From Globisporangium splendens (taxonomy: Eukaryota; Oomycota; Peronosporomycetes; Pythiales; Pythiaceae), in contig VFIW01000020.1 in assembly GCA_006386115.1 (NCBI GenBank), positions 124,001-188,000 of the forward strand: a DNA stretch of 64,000 nucleotides, in the 5' to 3' direction. The notes beneath the pieces were generated by a model. That model worked only from the letters and a program-made list of their open reading frames with translations, was not told where the DNA came from and did not search any database. The translations under genes and the position numbers were made by a program. Shown here in pieces: positions 1 to 10,002 of the stretch. Positions within the stretch are counted from its first letter, which is position 1, and each line of letters begins with the position of its first letter.

Positions 1-820
1 TTCTGCGGCTGAACAAGTTCTTCTTCCGCTGTCTCCACCGGTTGACCCGATGCAGCGCATTGCGCAACAAGTTGACTCGCGAGGAACTTTTTCAGCGTAA
101 ATCTGTTCTCCTTAGGAACCCAAATGGGTCCTTCCAATGTCTCTAATGGCAGGAGATATGCACAAGAAACAAAGATGGATCTTTTAAACGCCGGGGAATT
201 GAGAAAGAGACGTGATCACAAACGGGCGGCATACCTTTGGCCATGGTCTTGAAACTCATTTCACTATCGTCCAATTCGGATGTGAAGCGCATCTTGTTCA
301 CATCACGATTGCCCACGAGCAGCACGACGCGCTCCGGGTGTTTCTTCTTTAGGCGCACCAACTGCTCGTAGCATCTACAATATCGGTGCAAGTCATTCAA
401 ATGGCCATCTAATGCAAGCCCCACAATTAGCACAGCACCTACTACATATTCAACGACTCACTTGAGCGTCTCGCCGCCTTTGTCGCCCGCGTCTCCTCCA
501 AACACCAGGAAACAGTCGTCGTTCAGCTCCAAGTCTTCGTCGTATCCCTCGGCTTCTTCTGCTGCTCCTGACGGTTGAGGACGCAGCGCGTCGTGCTCTG
601 ACGCGAGCCGCAGACACGCCGACTGCCGCACAAAGTTGCGCACGTAGTTCCAGTTCCCCTCGACGTCCGTGAGGAAGCAGACGCGTCGCGAGACCACGGC
701 TGCTGCGCGCGTCATCTCCTGCCCACACTGCTCCGACACATCCACACTAAAGCCACATCGCTCACACAAGATTGCCAACAGGATCGAAACTGCGATTTTC
801 CGCCAATGCCCAGTCTGCAT
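1..820 (-). CDS. Calcineurin-like metallophosphoesterase, 5' part (partial)
   Basis: This gene is read leftward and runs off the window at its 3' end. Exon 1 is 820..462, intron 461..375 (GTGAGT...TTGTAG), exon 2 is 374..235, intron 234..143 (GTATGC...CATTAG), and exon 3 is 142..<1; the frame stays open across both junctions. The start is the first in-frame ATG at 820. Residues about 6-20 are hydrophobic, suggesting a signal peptide or anchor. Metallophosphoesterase motifs follow: FLTDVEGNWNYV (metal site 1), LVFGGDAGDKGGETLK (GD site) and VVLLVGNRDVNKMR (GNR/H-type site, here GNRD). These are the D, GD and GN signature blocks of the calcineurin-like phosphoesterase fold. The order of blocks is clear, but the substrate cannot be told from this half of the protein. 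A CCAAT/TATA-like element (837-849) lies just upstream of the start. Confidence 0.82.
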
Positions 821-836
821 TCTCGATTCTACAATC

Positions 837-849
837 TTTATAGCCAATC
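837..849 (-). promoter_or_regulatory. CCAAT/TATA-like promoter element
   Basis: Read on the minus strand this is GATTGGCTATAAA, about 17 bases upstream of the metallophosphoesterase ATG at 820. The identical 13-mer occurs at 10777-10789, between SNRNP35 and the PA14/filamin pseudogene. It combines an inverted CCAAT box with a TATA-like run. Promoter function is inferred from position and recurrence only. Confidence 0.45.
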
Positions 850-913
850 ATATGGTATTCGAATAGCTCTTCGAGCGCTAATTTGTGAATAACACTGCAA
901 AATTGGATTTTGT

Positions 914-948
914 TTTTAGCATTCCTAAAACCTTATCATTAAGGTTTT
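914..948. repeat. Nested AT-rich inverted repeats between divergent genes
   Basis: AAAACCTTA (927-935) and TAAGGTTTT (940-948) form a perfect 9-bp stem with a TCAT loop. The left arm overlaps a second hairpin, TTTTAG-cattc-CTAAAA, ending at 930. The element lies in the spacer between the metallophosphoesterase (minus) and the small basic protein gene (plus). It may be a small transposon footprint or a regulatory palindrome; nothing else is seen in this spacer. Confidence 0.6.
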
Positions 949-1024
949 AAACATTGCTTTTTGGCTTCCACGAGGTGTTTTATCGCGAGCCATCAAAATT
1001 GGCACCATCAGAGCAAGAAGCAAC

Positions 1025-1599
1025 ATGATCGGAAGCCGCATCGTCGTGCCAGCTCTGCGCAGCGCCTTGGCGCCATGGACGCTCACCTCCGCTGCCGCCA
1101 GTGCGTACTCTGCTTGTGTCTAGATGAAAGCGCGCAGCGAGAGCTTTCTGCACATGTCATTTACGCTGCGGAGCTCGTCCCAGGAGCGCAAATATGTTGC
1201 TGCAAGAACTTGCATGTGGAGTGGAAAATTGCCAGCAATGGCTAACGATGCGTACTCTTTTTGCCTGTTAGTTCGTCAGCCAACGGTGTTGAGCAACGTC
1301 GCGCCACTGCGCTTCGCCAATGTGCGCGAGTCGCTTGAAGCTTCGTTTGAGCGCATCCGCTTGATGGAAGAGACCCCGATCGCCATGGAGCTGCTCAACA
1401 GAAACGCTCGTCGCCCAAAGAAGGTCAGTCCTTTGCAGCGCTTACACGATAGAACGTGTGTGTGCACGTACGCATGATGCTGACACGCGTATTGATTTTG
1501 TGATGATCTGTTGATGCGCATATGCAGGCCAATCACGGCAAGCGCCCGTGCTCGCACCACCGCCGACGACAGAAGCGTCTCAGTCGCCGCTCGGCATAG
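1025..1599 (+). CDS. Small basic protein, probably mitochondrial (99 aa, three exons)
   Basis: The model joins 1025-1100, 1272-1423 and 1528-1599, with introns GTGCGT...TTAG and GTCAGT...GCAG, and stops at TAG 1597-1599. The phases match at both junctions, which supports the model. The first 25 residues are rich in Ala, Ser and Arg with no acidic residue, like a mitochondrial presequence. The middle is mildly helical (ESLEASFERIRLMEE). The C-terminus is very basic and looks conserved in style: ARRPKKANHGKRPCSHHRRR. Such a short RNA-binding-like tail would fit a mitochondrial ribosome or RNA-associated protein, but I do not recognise the family with certainty. It is transcribed divergently from the metallophosphoesterase and convergently with the CBP gene. 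Confidence 0.6.
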
Positions 1600-1927
1600 A
1601 CTGACCTCATAGGTGTGTTTCGTTTTGTCATAGAGAGCAAGCAACCAAGAAGATAGAACGAATGAGACGAAAGCGAAAGCCACGCCCCGCGTATCTAATT
1701 CGCGAAAGCAATACAAAAGAATGCACAGGATCCAATCACCCGCGGACTACTTGGCTTCATATGCATGTTTATATGTTTTTGGCTTATCTACACATCTGCA
1801 AAAAGAAAAAAATAACAATTCAGACATCACACACGACAACACCCACTACAATCGTCGGTCGCGGGTCCGCAACTATCCGTTTTCCTACTTTATACTACAC
1901 ACACGATCGCTCGCTGCTCGCCTGGGA
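1600..1927. other. Convergent intergenic region
   Basis: This stretch lies between the stop of the small basic protein gene and the stop of the CBP/p300 gene, which face each other. It is AT-rich around 1795-1830 and presumably holds both 3' untranslated regions. ORFs here are not supported by composition or motifs. Confidence 0.6.
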
Positions 1928-4900
1928 TCATGCGCCGTTCAGGGGCTCGTCCTCGGCGCTCTCGTTCGGCTGCTCCTCGCCGCCACCCTTCATCTGGCGG
2001 TACTGGTGGGTCACGGCCGCACGACGGCGATCGTCCATGAGTTGCTGCTGCAGTTGCAGCTTGCGCACGTGCTCGCGGAGATCGTGGCATCGCGGCACCT
2101 TGCACTCGTACTCGCGGCACTGGCGCGCGTGCAGCTGCAGCAGTGCCCACACGCGGCGGCAGATCGTGCAACCACCGTAGGCGCGCAACTTGCACTGCGC
2201 ACCGTGACGCATCAGTTCCTTCATCTTCTCGCAGTTCGACGAGCCGCAACTACCGTTCGCGCACGTGCTCGAGTGCACCAGCAACTGCATGTGTAGCCGC
2301 ACGTTCTTGGCGCGGTTCTCCTGGACGCGGCGCTGCTCTTCAGTCAATGCCGCGTGGCCGCTGCCGTGGGCACCACCCTTGCCGCCACTCACGCCGCTCG
2401 TTGGGATCATCTCGAGTGGATGTTCGTGCTTCTCCTTCTCGTAGCAAGCGTCGCACACGTCAAAGTCAGGGCATGTGTGGCAATGCCAGCGGTTGCCCGT
2501 GACAATGTCCTGCGTACACGCATTGCACTCATAAATATACGCGTTCGGATTCGGGTTCCCAAGATGGTACAGCGCCATCATCGACGAGTGCTTCGCGCGG
2601 CGGAGCTCGTCAAACTGGTAATGGTTGCCTTGGCATAGGCTCAAGAACGCTTGGCGCGTGTCGAAAAACTCGCTGTCGTTCACTTCGTCCGGATCTGTGC
2701 ATTTCAGAGGAATGTCCATTTCCGTGCGCGTGAGCGCGTTCAAGCGAGTTTGTAACTTTGGCGTGAGCTTGGCCCTCTCATAGCATGCGTCGCAGAGCAC
2801 TGTCTGCACAACCTTCGGGTTCAATCCAATCTCGGTCTTCGTGGTCGTGTCCTGCCATGTCACGCCCTGAAGCACCGTCGAATTACAAATGCGGCAGCAC
2901 GGGTACAGCTTCACGACGAGGAAATCGTCCTTCATGGGCTCAATGACCTCACCGAGCTTGGTCATGAGCGGGTCTGTGATCGTACGGTCCGCCGTGTCGA
3001 GCGACGTGATCGCAACCTCACTTTTCTGCTTCTTTTCCGCTGCACCGTTGTCTTCGCCGCCGGTATCATCGCCATCGTCATCACCATCGCCGTCGCCATC
3101 CGACATGTTGGCATCGCCGTCGTCACCGCCATTGCTGGCCGCGTTGGGTCCCGTCTTTCGTCGTTTCGTTTTCTTGGCTTTCGATTTCTTACTGCCCTTT
3201 TTCGAATCCTGTGCTTTCCGCTTGTTCACGCTAGCCTTTTTCGTCTTTTTTGGCTTTTCCGACTCAATCTTCTCAATCAAATCTTCTGCCAAGCCGACCC
3301 AATAATCACCTTCAAAGTACGGCAGCGCGCAAGCCGAGTTGTCGTTGCGCCAGTAGTCATCGTACATGTTTGTGATCTGCCAGATTACACCCTCGTCTTG
3401 CGCTTTCACGAGCATATCCACATACCATTGTCGAAGACGATCGGATTTCGGGGTTTTCTGCGACTCTGGGTGACAGTACAAGATGTAATCATCGCCCTTG
3501 AGTGGAGGACACGCCCACAGATGAGCCGTGTGGAATCCGCGCTGCTTGACGAAATCCAAGTACGCGATCAGCAACTCATGGTACACTTTCGTTCGCAAAT
3601 GCGCAGGCTCGAAGTAATTGACCGAATCCAAGTATGAAATGTACACACGACGCGAGTTGCAATCGGCCTCTTGCTCGTCGAACTCGTGCACGTACATCCC
3701 AAAAAGAAGAACCGACACGCCGTGGATTTCCTGGAACATGCAAATGCACTTCGATTTGAATCGGTGCTCGTACGTGTACTTGTGCGAGTCTTTGTACCGC
3801 TGGAACATCTTGTCACGCACCATGAGCTGCTTCTCAATGTTCGACACAAGACGCACAGTCAACGATTCGGCGGTCTGTACGTCCTTCACATCGCGGTTCG
3901 TCCATTTCGCTTCGTCTTCTCGCTCATCTTGCAAAGCCTTGTAGATGCGACGCTCTAAAAAGTCCGACAATTTCGTGCGCATCAAGTCCTTGGCATTGAA
4001 CGCATGGCGACCAATCTTGTACTTTTGCGGCTCTTTCTGTCGATGGTCGAGAAGGCACTCGGGACACAAAAACTCACTCCCAGGCGTTGACGAGATCGAA
4101 TGAGCCGAGACGACATTCCCATCTTTGCTATTACTGGAGCCATTTGATGGAGTTGACGCTGCTGAAGATGTCCCTGGGTTTCCCTTGGAATTCTCGGATT
4201 TAATCTGCTGAGGCTTCTTTTCCGCATCAATCTTTCCATTAAATAGCGCGCAAATTTGGTGCACCCATCGATTGCACTTGTCACATTGCACCCATGGCTC
4301 TTCATGAACCTCGTCATTCTTTTTCCGAGACAGCTCGGATTTCTTGTACATGCGTCCTTCACTGTGCTTGACACTATCTCCCAAATTGCCGTAACAAGGA
4401 TGGCAGCAGTGGTACTTGTTGTCCGGTGACGTGTAGTAATAACAGTTGCGACGAATGCGACTGTTGCACTCACCGTTGCAGTAGAGCACCGCAGGTTCAA
4501 ACACCATTCTCTCGACACCACAGAGACGACACGAGCTTTCTTTTTCGCGAACGGCGCGCTCCTCTTCGTTCACTTCTACCTCGAGCTTGCGCACTTCGGC
4601 ATTGAAATCCGCGAGCATGTCCTTTGCCAAGTTGTACACATCCTGCTCTTCGCTGTTGTACGTCTTTGCATTGTTGAACGTGAGGCGTACATCGGCCGCA
4701 AACTGGTGGATGTTTTTGTAGATGCCAAGATCCAACTTCTTCTTGATCGTACCGAGATCCATTGGACGTCGAATGATCTTGAAGTAGTTTGGAATGCCGA
4801 GCGCGACTGGGTCCACGGGGCTACTGAATACCCACCCAAACTTGTGCTCCATCATTCCCTTCAACAAGCCTTCCAATCGTTTTTTCAACAGAGTAGGAGA

Positions 4901-7900
4901 CATGGTCGCGTTGTAGTACTTGACCAATGACTCAATGTGAGCTTCCAGATCTTCGTTGCTGAGTTCGTTCAGCATGGACGTCGGTGCGTCAGTTGCTGCC
5001 GTTCCCGACGGCGTTGTTGCCCCCGCACTAGCACCTGCAACTGGGACGATAGCTCCGTTCGTCGCAAGCGGGTTCTCCGGTTGAGCCGTTGGTGCAGCAG
5101 TTGCTACATTGCTTGGCTCAACTTTGACGACACTAGCACTGTCCATCCTCTGGTGTTCCTTCATCATCGCATTCAGCTTTGAATTGTTCATCGTAAGCGG
5201 GTTAATTGCGTCTTCCTTGTTCTGCGATGCGGCAGGTTTGACGCCTGCATTCGCAGATGGATTCGATGGCGTTTGTTGCGAAGCCGAACTGTTAGCAAAC
5301 ACCGTTCTGGGAGCCAGCGCCTCGGTCTTCATCACTTGTTCTTGAGCACCAGACACAACGGTAGCAGTAGCACTAGCGGCGCTGAACGTGCTCGCGGTCG
5401 TTGGCTCTTGCAAATCAGGAGGCATCTCCAACGGCTTCCCAGCAGTACCAAGAGTCATGCCCATGGGCATTTGGATCTCCTCTGCCAAAATATCGTCAGG
5501 TGATTGCTTAGGAGCGCTTTGGACGACTGGCGTTGTTGACATTTGCGGAGCCATCATCATTGGTGACTGCGACGGCATTGGTACTAATGGCATATCTTGA
5601 GCTGCTTGCTGGGGCTGAGAGTTAAACGGCTGGACGGGCGATTGGATATGAGGCGGCATCGCGATCGGCTGCATCGCACTCGGTGGAAGCTGGGTTACAC
5701 TCGTTGGCGGCGTTGGTACTGTGCCGACTGTAGGAGGACGCGAAGCAGAAGCCATCCCCCCCGACGCAGCAGAAGACGACGACGCTGTTCGCGTGTTGAT
5801 GATGTGCTTGACAATGCGATGCTGACTGCTGCATCGCTTCGCCTTGGCGTCGAGGGTCTTCAGAAGGACATGCTTTTCGTTCACCTGCTTCTCATACTCA
5901 CTCTTTACATTCGGGTCCTGTGTCGTATGCGAACGTTGCAAGAGTTGACGACACTCGTTCATCTTCGAGTTGATGTCGGTCCGAATCTGTTCGGCCAACG
6001 TCTCGAGCCGTTTGCAATGGCTGTTCAACTGTTCGAGACTCGATCCAAGCAATTTTTGCTGAACTAGTGCCAGTTGTCTGCGATCTTCTTCGGTCAAGCC
6101 GGCCGCAAATGCGTCATTCGAGGTCGATGTCGCGTTTGTTGGCGCGTTGGTTGATGGGGTCGGCATGCTCTGACTTGCCACTCTTCCTGGTTGCATTGGA
6201 CTGTTCTGAACTGAGTTTGGCTTTTGAACAGTAGGGTGCGGTCCCATTCCATTCGGAGCCGACGCAACATTCATTGCATTATGGTTTCCATTCGTCTGTT
6301 GATTCATCGGAAGCCCATTCACATTCACGGTGTTCATGTTCGGCGTCACAGACGCAGTCATAGGCGGATTTACCTGAGTCTGCTGGAACGGTTGTGAACC
6401 GTTTTGTTGCAATTGCATCGGCATCGGAATTGGTGCTTGGGCTCCTGGAACTTGGGCTTGCTGGTGAGAAGGCACTTGAGATTGATTCGCATTCGCTTGA
6501 TTCAGCTGATTGCGACGTTGCGTCACAGCATAAATCTGTTGCAGCGCTCTGTCGGCATCCATCATCAACGACCCATTCTTTTCTTTCACCTCCACTGGGA
6601 ATCGCACGACTTGACAGACTAGACACTTTGGGTTCACACATTGCTGGAAATGTGACAGCACATACTTGGACGAAATGCAGTGGCTGTACGAGCACGAATT
6701 CGTGTGCTGGCACGCCCCCATGTGTTGCCACAACCGTTTCATTTCCCCACAGTTTTGGGTCGCTGTGCAGGAACCTTCATTTGCCTTACACCACATTGCG
6801 TGACGTAAAAGCAAGAGTCGTTGCTGCTGACGCTGGAGCACTTCTTTCGAGCCCGCAGTCTTGAGATCACTACTAGTCATCGATCGCAGCTTGTTGTGGT
6901 ACTCCGTTGTCTGGGATTCATCCAACGCAGACGTCACTTGCTGCGCCTTCGCCTTGAATTGTCGAATGATCTGTGCTGATCGGTTTCGATTCGCTGCCGC
7001 GATGGCTGCAGCAGAGCTCGTCGCATTGGGCGTACTCACTGGAACCTGCGCGAGGGGCGAGATACTGGATTCGGATGTCGATAGCTTGTCTGACATCAAC
7101 GCGTCAATGATAGCGGATGACGATGACGTAGACTGAGTTGGTGGATTCGGTTCGACTTTCGCGTGTTGCTTCGGAGGATCTTGCAATTCTGGGGGCATCT
7201 GAATCGCTTGAGATACATCTTGGACTTTTACTGCTGGCGACGCCGTCGAGACTGCTTGAGCACCTGGGAACGGAATCGGGGTTGCAGCTGGTACTTGAGG
7301 AGGCGCAGAAACAGTATTAGTCGCAGGCTTGGCAGTTGGATCAGCTGTACCATTCGGCGTCGTAGTTACACGGCTGCGCTGGTGGCTCTGCGCTGCGCGT
7401 ACGATATTCTTCAATCTAGTCTGTAAAGTACTTGTATTGGCATATTCTTCTCTCGACGTCGCTATTCGGTAGCACTCGTCCTCTAAGCGATGCGCCATCT
7501 CAGGAAGCTTCTGCAACCAGTTCGGTGGCGCATTGGAACCTTGACTGCGCAGCACACGCATGATATGGTTCAGCATCTCCTTTCGAAGTGCCTGATCAGC
7601 ACTAGAATGCCAATTTGGCCGGGTCCCTGGCGCAGCAGCTGCTGCTGCTGCTGCCCCACCAGCGCCACTTGGTTGCGCTTTTGGTGCAGCATTCGCACCA
7701 CTTTGCTGCCTTTGGACGGGCGTCGCCGCTGGAGGCTGCGTTGGGATCGCTTGAGGTGGATTTTGCCGCGCTTGCACTGGTTGCTGAACTGGCTGCGCAT
7801 TCCCCATTGTCACTGATGTTGACTGCATTGGGATCTGCTGCTGAGGCGTCTGTTGACGAACTGGCTGCGCCGCGGGCTGCTGAGTTTGCATCTGCTGCGG

Positions 7901-8623
7901 CTGCATTTGCTGCGTCTGCAATTGCTGTTGCTGTTGTTGCTGCATCAGCGCGTGCTGCTGCTGCATCGCTGCAAAGTTGCGTTGTTGCTGCAGCATGCGG
8001 AGATACTGTTGCTGCTGTTGCTGCTGGAAATAAAACTGCGCTTGCGGGTTCATCATCATGTTTTGCTGCTGCATATTGAAGTTCGGCATGAACATTTGAG
8101 TGGGGTCGGGCACAAATCCCGTGGTATTCATGTTCACTTGCATGCTTGGATTCATGCCGACGTTCATGTTCCCATTGAGACCCATGCCCATCATGTCCAT
8201 TCCCATGCTGTTGTTTGGCATCGTGCGGTTGTTTCCACTGGGCAGCGCTGCATTCATCATCGGATCCATCGGGATGCCAGTCAGCGGCTCATTTGCCAGC
8301 GACGCTGGAAACGGAATGGCGTCAGCAGTTGTGGACGATGTCGTCGACAGTGGCCCCGACATGGACAGCGACGTACTCGCACTACTGGAAGCACCCGTCG
8401 GCGAGTTCAATTCATCTGGAAAATCAATCATGCCTGTCGCAGCAGACGATCCAGCGGACCCACCAAGCATCGACGTCGGCTCCATCATCATCATGCCGCT
8501 GCTGAAATCTAGACCCGTGGCGTTCAAATCCATCACGTTGCCGCCGAGATTGAACTGGTTCATGTAGCGATTGTCATTGGGGACACCCATGCCGAAATCT
8601 CCAATAAAAGATTGCGAATCCAT
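1928..8623 (-). CDS. CBP/p300-type histone acetyltransferase (KAT3), 2,231 aa
   Basis: A single uninterrupted exon encodes a complete CBP/p300 coactivator, which acetylates histones and other proteins in the nucleus. Approximate domain order: Met/Asn- and Gln-rich N-terminus with CAG/CAA runs (about 190-300), KIX-like domain (about 336-410, starting NWHSSADQALRKEML), TAZ1 zinc finger (about 608-675), Gln/Pro-rich linker, bromodomain (about 1225-1341, with PRPMDLGTI-type core IIRRPMDLGTIKKKL), CBP-type PHD/RING region with Cys pairs (about 1360-1465 and after), KAT11 acetyltransferase core (about 1620-1775), acidic and Lys-rich stretch (about 1790-1860), ZZ finger (about 2028-2071) and TAZ2 finger (about 2104-2200). 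This is the canonical plant/animal/stramenopile order. The start is the first ATG of the frame. The many ORFs on the opposite strand are shadows of the Gln-rich repeats. Being intronless at 6.7 kb is notable. Confidence 0.97.
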   Translation of the reverse strand: MDSQSFIGDFGMGVPNDNRYMNQFNLGGNVMDLNATGLDFSSGMMMMEPTSMLGGSAGSSAATGMIDFPDELNSPTGASSSASTSLSMSGPLSTTSSTTADAIPFPASLANEPLTGIPMDPMMNAALPSGNNRTMPNNSMGMDMMGMGLNGNMNVGMNPSMQVNMNTTGFVPDPTQMFMPNFNMQQQNMMMNPQAQFYFQQQQQQQYLRMLQQQRNFAAMQQQHALMQQQQQQQLQTQQMQPQQMQTQQPAAQPVRQQTPQQQIPMQSTSVTMGNAQPVQQPVQARQNPPQAIPTQPPAATPVQRQQSGANAAPKAQPSGAGGAAAAAAAAPGTRPNWHSSADQALRKEMLNHIMRVLRSQGSNAPPNWLQKLPEMAHRLEDECYRIATSREEYANTSTLQTRLKNIVRAAQSHQRSRVTTTPNGTADPTAKPATNTVSAPPQVPAATPIPFPGAQAVSTASPAVKVQDVSQAIQMPPELQDPPKQHAKVEPNPPTQSTSSSSAIIDALMSDKLSTSESSISPLAQVPVSTPNATSSAAAIAAANRNRSAQIIRQFKAKAQQVTSALDESQTTEYHNKLRSMTSSDLKTAGSKEVLQRQQQRLLLLRHAMWCKANEGSCTATQNCGEMKRLWQHMGACQHTNSCSYSHCISSKYVLSHFQQCVNPKCLVCQVVRFPVEVKEKNGSLMMDADRALQQIYAVTQRRNQLNQANANQSQVPSHQQAQVPGAQAPIPMPMQLQQNGSQPFQQTQVNPPMTASVTPNMNTVNVNGLPMNQQTNGNHNAMNVASAPNGMGPHPTVQKPNSVQNSPMQPGRVASQSMPTPSTNAPTNATSTSNDAFAAGLTEEDRRQLALVQQKLLGSSLEQLNSHCKRLETLAEQIRTDINSKMNECRQLLQRSHTTQDPNVKSEYEKQVNEKHVLLKTLDAKAKRCSSQHRIVKHIINTRTASSSSAASGGMASASRPPTVGTVPTPPTSVTQLPPSAMQPIAMPPHIQSPVQPFNSQPQQAAQDMPLVPMPSQSPMMMAPQMSTTPVVQSAPKQSPDDILAEEIQMPMGMTLGTAGKPLEMPPDLQEPTTASTFSAASATATVVSGAQEQVMKTEALAPRTVFANSSASQQTPSNPSANAGVKPAASQNKEDAINPLTMNNSKLNAMMKEHQRMDSASVVKVEPSNVATAAPTAQPENPLATNGAIVPVAGASAGATTPSGTAATDAPTSMLNELSNEDLEAHIESLVKYYNATMSPTLLKKRLEGLLKGMMEHKFGWVFSSPVDPVALGIPNYFKIIRRPMDLGTIKKKLDLGIYKNIHQFAADVRLTFNNAKTYNSEEQDVYNLAKDMLADFNAEVRKLEVEVNEEERAVREKESSCRLCGVERMVFEPAVLYCNGECNSRIRRNCYYYTSPDNKYHCCHPCYGNLGDSVKHSEGRMYKKSELSRKKNDEVHEEPWVQCDKCNRWVHQICALFNGKIDAEKKPQQIKSENSKGNPGTSSAASTPSNGSSNSKDGNVVSAHSISSTPGSEFLCPECLLDHRQKEPQKYKIGRHAFNAKDLMRTKLSDFLERRIYKALQDEREDEAKWTNRDVKDVQTAESLTVRLVSNIEKQLMVRDKMFQRYKDSHKYTYEHRFKSKCICMFQEIHGVSVLLFGMYVHEFDEQEADCNSRRVYISYLDSVNYFEPAHLRTKVYHELLIAYLDFVKQRGFHTAHLWACPPLKGDDYILYCHPESQKTPKSDRLRQWYVDMLVKAQDEGVIWQITNMYDDYWRNDNSACALPYFEGDYWVGLAEDLIEKIESEKPKKTKKASVNKRKAQDSKKGSKKSKAKKTKRRKTGPNAASNGGDDGDANMSDGDGDGDDDGDDTGGEDNGAAEKKQKSEVAITSLDTADRTITDPLMTKLGEVIEPMKDDFLVVKLYPCCRICNSTVLQGVTWQDTTTKTEIGLNPKVVQTVLCDACYERAKLTPKLQTRLNALTRTEMDIPLKCTDPDEVNDSEFFDTRQAFLSLCQGNHYQFDELRRAKHSSMMALYHLGNPNPNAYIYECNACTQDIVTGNRWHCHTCPDFDVCDACYEKEKHEHPLEMIPTSGVSGGKGGAHGSGHAALTEEQRRVQENRAKNVRLHMQLLVHSSTCANGSCGSSNCEKMKELMRHGAQCKLRAYGGCTICRRVWALLQLHARQCREYECKVPRCHDLREHVRKLQLQQQLMDDRRRAAVTHQYRQMKGGGEEQPNESAEDEPLNGA

Positions 8624-9512
8624 CGGCGCAAACTTGACTGTTTATCACAATACAACATGCACACGCGGCAAGCACAATTAGATGCAATAGCCCAACGCAC
8701 AATCAGTCAACCAGGCAACAGCAGCATCGATCGTACGTACCTCAATGACGACCAGCGAAGAATGAACCACCGAAACGGAGCAAATGCACACGACGGAAAG
8801 CGCTTTAATATGCGGCTGCTCATTCCAAAACACATATACAAAACCCCAACAAAATCAGCACTTTATATCCACAATGCAGATTCTTCCTTGTACGTACCCC
8901 TCTCACGGATGGATACAATAACACAAGAGAACAACACGCTTTGCCGTCAGCTTGTTCTTCTCTCTTCCTTCTTCACACCCACACGCCCAAGTATAAAAAA
9001 CGCTAATGGCGGGGTTTGTTTGTCGCTTTTAGCCCGAATCGCTGGGGCGGGGCGACTCTTTTTTAAATATAGGACCCACACGCAAAACCCGTACGTGTTT
9101 CAACCCCCAGCACAGCAGAGTCAAGAGCGTCGATCAGACAAACGAACGCGGCGATCTCGTCGCCAGGACAACAAAGAATGAGACCTGCGGCTCTGGCGGT
9201 GGGAGTCGGCCTTCCAGTCAACGATACGCGTGGCGCAATAGGGCGGGGGATCCAGAGGCGCGGGCGAGCGAACGCGCGCTTGTGGTAGCAGGTCAATCAA
9301 GTACTAAAGGCAGACAGTATGAGGGCGCTAGCGAGGCGGGGCGGGTTGACCTTCTTTTTCTCCAGAAGACAGAGCGCAGCTGGAGTTTCAGAAACGCTTG
9401 TATGTATCTGTAAATTACGTAAATGATATGTACATTGGATTTTAGTACGAAGTATAGGCGGGTAGTATAGTTTTATTGACGCAATTTAGACATATGACAA
9501 CAGCACTCTCGA
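8624..9512. other. Intergenic region upstream of the CBP gene
   Basis: No supported gene is seen. AT-rich, TATA-like runs occur near 8990-9000 (GTATAAAAAACGC) and 9060-9070. It probably holds the CBP 5' untranslated region and promoter. Confidence 0.55.
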
Positions 9513-9671
9513 ATGTCCAAACAGACGACCCAAAACAGCAGGTTGGAGACATTGGGGCATGTACCCAAAATTGCGCTGATGTTGATTGGCGGTGCTGCTG
9601 TTACTTTGTTGGCGGTGCGTATTTTGGGGACTTTTTGGAGAGAAAGGGACTCTGGTGGGGGGTACAATTGA
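9513..9671 (+). CDS. Possible 52-aa single-span membrane microprotein
   Basis: An ATG-started ORF of 52 codons with a polar N-terminus, then one hydrophobic helix (about residues 18-38, including IALMLIGGAAVTLLAVRIL) and a short charged tail. The layout resembles small inner-membrane accessory proteins. A plausible donor (GTGCGT) lies inside the ORF at the end of the helix, and a good pyrimidine-rich acceptor lies near 9790-9800, so the real C-terminus may differ. No family is recognised. It could also be a chance ORF; the rest of the spacer to 10002 shows nothing else. Confidence 0.33.
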   Translation: MSKQTTQNSRLETLGHVPKIALMLIGGAAVTLLAVRILGTFWRERDSGGGYN

Positions 9672-10002
9672 CTCTCTTTCGTGCTGAATTCACACACTTG
9701 ACGTAAACCACACGCGCAACCACGCATTTCCACACATCCTGGATTGTCGGACACAGAGACTTGCAATCGGCAAGTGTAACTCTCTTTGCTGCTGTTGTAG
9801 CTGTATGCATGTGCGATGCCACACCGCAATGGCTGATACCCAGTTGCTGGTCTTCTGCGAAATGGCACTGTTGGCCTCTGACTGACGAACGTTACATACT
9901 CGGTAATGCTCAGGACAAGGCAGGGTTACGTAACCCCATTCGGTTTACACTGCGACTGTGCAGTCGATTAACATAAACGAACCTTGTTTTGGTACAAAAG
10001 CT

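Noticed and set aside
7853..8512. 219-codon Leu/His-rich ORF on the plus strand
   Set aside because: It is the reverse reading of the Gln-rich runs of the CBP gene.
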